DNA of 64,000 nucleotides from Sulfurovaceae bacterium (GTDB taxonomy: Bacteria; Campylobacterota; Campylobacteria; Campylobacterales; Sulfurovaceae). The notes under the pieces are model-generated. The model was not told the DNA's origin. It did no database searches and worked only from the letters and a program-made list of their open reading frames with translations. A program made the position numbers and the translations under genes. The stretch lies in assembly GCA_028714675.1 (NCBI GenBank), contig JAQTLV010000001.1:227507-291506 (forward strand), in the 5' to 3' direction. The stretch's first letter is position 1, and each line of letters begins with the position of its first letter. Positions 62,132-64,000 of this stretch are shown here, in pieces.

Positions 62132-63648
62132 CACTTACGATAAATAATCAATTTATACCATTTGAAAGTTTGGTATCTGCTAGCTCAATAATACTTGACT
62201 CTTCAGATTCGTTTAGGGAAAAGATAAAATCAGCACAAGATTTACTTCTAAAAGAGATTAGTGAGGGTAAACCAATATATGGCGTAACCACAGGTTATGG
62301 AGAATCAGGGAAAAATTACTTGGTTTATGAAGATGCAGTAAAGCTTCAAAATAATCTATATAGATTTCATGGGTGTGGTGTTGGAGATATACTATCAGAG
62401 CAAGAAATTTACTATATCATGTTAGTTCGTCTAATAAGTATATCAAAAGGATTTTCAGGAGTAAGTGTAGAGCTTTTAGAATCCCTAATAAGTTTTTTAG
62501 AGCACGGGATATATCCTGCTATTCCTTCAAAAGGTTCCGTTGGTGCAAGTGGTGATTTGACACCACTTTCTTATATAGCAGCAGCTCTCGTAGGAGATAG
62601 AGAGGTTATTTATAAATCTGAAATACGCCCTACATCCGAAGTACTAAAAGAGTGTGGTATAAAACCATATAGTTTTAAACCAAAAGAGGCACTTGCCATT
62701 ATGAATGGTACATCTGTAATGACTGGTATTTTAGTACTTCAATTGCAGCATTTTGAGAAATTATTAATGCAATTAGAGAGTTTTGCTAGTTGTTTATTTG
62801 AAGCGATGGAAGCAGATACTACAGCACTAGAACCGTTTGTTCATAATGTTAAACCGTTTGATGGACAGATAAAATCAGCAAAAAATATTTTAGCAAAAAC
62901 TAGTGGCAATAGTTTAACACATGATCGTCTGAGTCGATACAAAAGTTTTTTTGATGTAGAAAATCATAATATTCAAGATAGATATTCTATCAGATGTGTG
63001 CCACAAGTTTTAGGTGTTGCGTGGGATAATTTGGCAATTGCTAAAAAATGGGTTGAGACAGAGATAAATTCTGTTAGTGATAATCCTCTTATGAATTGTG
63101 ATGAGCAAATTATTTATACCGGATGTAATTTTTATGGTGGATATATGGCTCATGCAGCAGACACATTAAAAATATGCTTGGCAAATATGGCAGATTTATT
63201 GGATAAACAGTTTGCTGTTTTAGTAGATGAAAAATTCAATCGTGGATTAGGGGAAAATTTAAAATTATCTAAAGAACATTATCATCATGGATTTAAAGCT
63301 ATGCAAATATCTTTGAGTTCTCTTAGTGCTGATGTTATGATGAGAATGCTCCCATCAAGTGTATTTTCCCGCTCTACAGAGTCTATGAACCAAGATAAAG
63401 TTAGCATGGGAACTACAGGAGCATTGGGGCTAAAAGGTGGCATAGAAGAGTTTTCTTCAATGATGGCTATAGCTATGCTAGGAATGGCACAAGCTATTGA
63501 CATTCGTGGTGTAGATAAATTTTCACCATTTGCCCAGAGTATTTATGATAAAATTCGTAAAATTTCACCTCCTTTGATTGAAGATAGACGTCTTGACATG
63601 GATATCTTAAAGGTCAAAGATATGTTACTTCGTGGAGATTTGATTTGA
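62128..63648 (+). CDS. aromatic amino acid ammonia-lyase (HAL/PAL/TAL family)
   Basis: 506 residues. The MIO cofactor forms from Ala-Ser-Gly in KGSVGASGDLTPLSY. Other family motifs: YGVTTGYGESG, LYRFHGCGVGDIL and SRSTESMNQDKVSMG. The selectivity pair reads Phe-His (RFHGCG) where HutH has Ser-His, so it is not an ordinary histidase. In polyene and flexirubin clusters such lyases are thought to supply an aromatic acrylate starter from Tyr or Phe. Context supports that role; the substrate is not established. Confidence 0.9.
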   Translation: MTLTINNQFIPFESLVSASSIILDSSDSFREKIKSAQDLLLKEISEGKPIYGVTTGYGESGKNYLVYEDAVKLQNNLYRFHGCGVGDILSEQEIYYIMLVRLISISKGFSGVSVELLESLISFLEHGIYPAIPSKGSVGASGDLTPLSYIAAALVGDREVIYKSEIRPTSEVLKECGIKPYSFKPKEALAIMNGTSVMTGILVLQLQHFEKLLMQLESFASCLFEAMEADTTALEPFVHNVKPFDGQIKSAKNILAKTSGNSLTHDRLSRYKSFFDVENHNIQDRYSIRCVPQVLGVAWDNLAIAKKWVETEINSVSDNPLMNCDEQIIYTGCNFYGGYMAHAADTLKICLANMADLLDKQFAVLVDEKFNRGLGENLKLSKEHYHHGFKAMQISLSSLSADVMMRMLPSSVFSRSTESMNQDKVSMGTTGALGLKGGIEEFSSMMAIAMLGMAQAIDIRGVDKFSPFAQSIYDKIRKISPPLIEDRRLDMDILKVKDMLLRGDLI

Positions 63649-64000
63649 AAAAAGTTCTTATTACTGGAGCTACAGGTGCTATTGGAGAGGCTTGTGCAAG
63701 ATATTTTTCCCAAAATGGATATTTTGTATATATCCATTATCATAGCAATAAAGAAAAAGCAGATACGCTTGTGGGTGAGTTAGGAAATGCTCAAAGTATA
63801 GGTTTTGATATATCTTCAGCTCAAAGTGTAAAAAGTGCATTAGACGGTATAGTAGTTGATGTTTTGGTAAATAATGCTGGCAAGACGAAAGATAAGCTAT
63901 TTTTTTGGCTTGAAGAAGATGATTGGAATGATGTTCTTCAAACCAATCTAACAGGTACATTTTATGTAACAAAAGCACTACTACCTGCTATGCAAAAAAA
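63645..64000 (+). CDS. 3-oxoacyl-ACP reductase (FabG-like SDR), partial
   Basis: Starts at TTG 63645, overlapping the lyase stop (TTGA) and preceded by tggag; cut by the right edge after 118 codons. SDR motifs: KKVLITGATGAIGEACARYF (NADPH site) and LVNNAGKTKDKLFF. A ketoreductase here fits polyene chain building. The catalytic Tyr-Lys lies beyond the window. Confidence 0.85.
   Translation, partial: MKKVLITGATGAIGEACARYFSQNGYFVYIHYHSNKEKADTLVGELGNAQSIGFDISSAQSVKSALDGIVVDVLVNNAGKTKDKLFFWLEEDDWNDVLQTNLTGTFYVTKALLPAMQK

Overview
The window looks like a chromosomal stretch of a free-living member of the Campylobacterota (Epsilonproteobacteria). The support is low GC with AGA-dominated arginine use, the miaB / HP0268-type / nusA cluster, the gmk-tatA-argS and acpP-fabF-accA groups typical of this phylum, a tmRNA tag resembling the Helicobacter/Campylobacter tags, and a complex I operon without ordinary NuoE/NuoF. 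No phage, insertion sequence, rRNA operon or CRISPR array is visible.

Layout. (1) 1-9400: tRNA modification (miaB, cut off by the left edge), an HP0268-type small protein, nusA, an L,D-transpeptidase, an AAA ATPase, a TPR protein, a radical-SAM/MEMO pair with a protein-repair methyltransferase, and a fused HPr-Enzyme I. (2) 9451-14035: an outer-membrane porin set between the HPr-EI gene and a GlcNAc-type PTS permease (nagE), then small secreted or lipoproteins (one a Sel1/Hcp-like repeat protein) and a zinc peptidase. (3) 14222-31546: one compact 14-gene nuo operon in which NuoE is a cysteine-free 76-residue protein, NuoF is a NuoF-C-terminal/GltD-like fusion, and two NuoG paralogues lie in tandem. 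(4) 31612-40000: miaA, a phosphate-selective-type porin, tRNA-Arg(GCG), and an RND efflux operon behind a perfect TetR-type palindrome. (5) 40072-52000: housekeeping genes (gmk, tatA, argS, acpP, fabF, accA, argJ, rpmB, rpe, trpF). (6) 52145-54735: an envelope-modification operon (EptA-type transferase, PAP2 phosphatase, small membrane protein). (7) 54808-61037: a DUF3829 lipoprotein, ssrA, alr, and the agmatine-to-putrescine enzymes AguA and AguB. (8) 61111-64000: the left part of what appears to be an aryl-polyene-type pigment cluster (hot-dog dehydratase, GT2, MIO ammonia-lyase, ketoreductase), cut off by the right edge.

How the parts fit. The nuo operon should make a proton-pumping quinone reductase whose electron entry module differs both from the NADH-type NuoEFG and from the flavodoxin-dependent Campylobacter type: it has a GltD-like FAD/NAD(P) module and two FeS-rich NuoG subunits. 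The PTS pieces suggest PEP-driven amino-sugar uptake, but no EIIA is visible. Two loci carry traces of gene insertion or duplication: a decayed copy of the HPr-EI 3' end overlaps the nagE start on the far side of the porin, and two nearly identical consensus promoters flank the TPR gene. Several promoters (4551, 5025, 43680, and 56401 on the minus strand) show both a -35 and a -10 box at 17-bp spacing, which is notable because -35 boxes are usually poorly conserved in Campylobacter and Helicobacter.

All calls rest on reading motifs, gene order and signals by eye; no database search was possible. No intergenic stretch exceeds 300 bases; the largest (817-1020, 10723-10915, 14036-14221, 32530-32755, 55753-55954) are covered under their neighbours.
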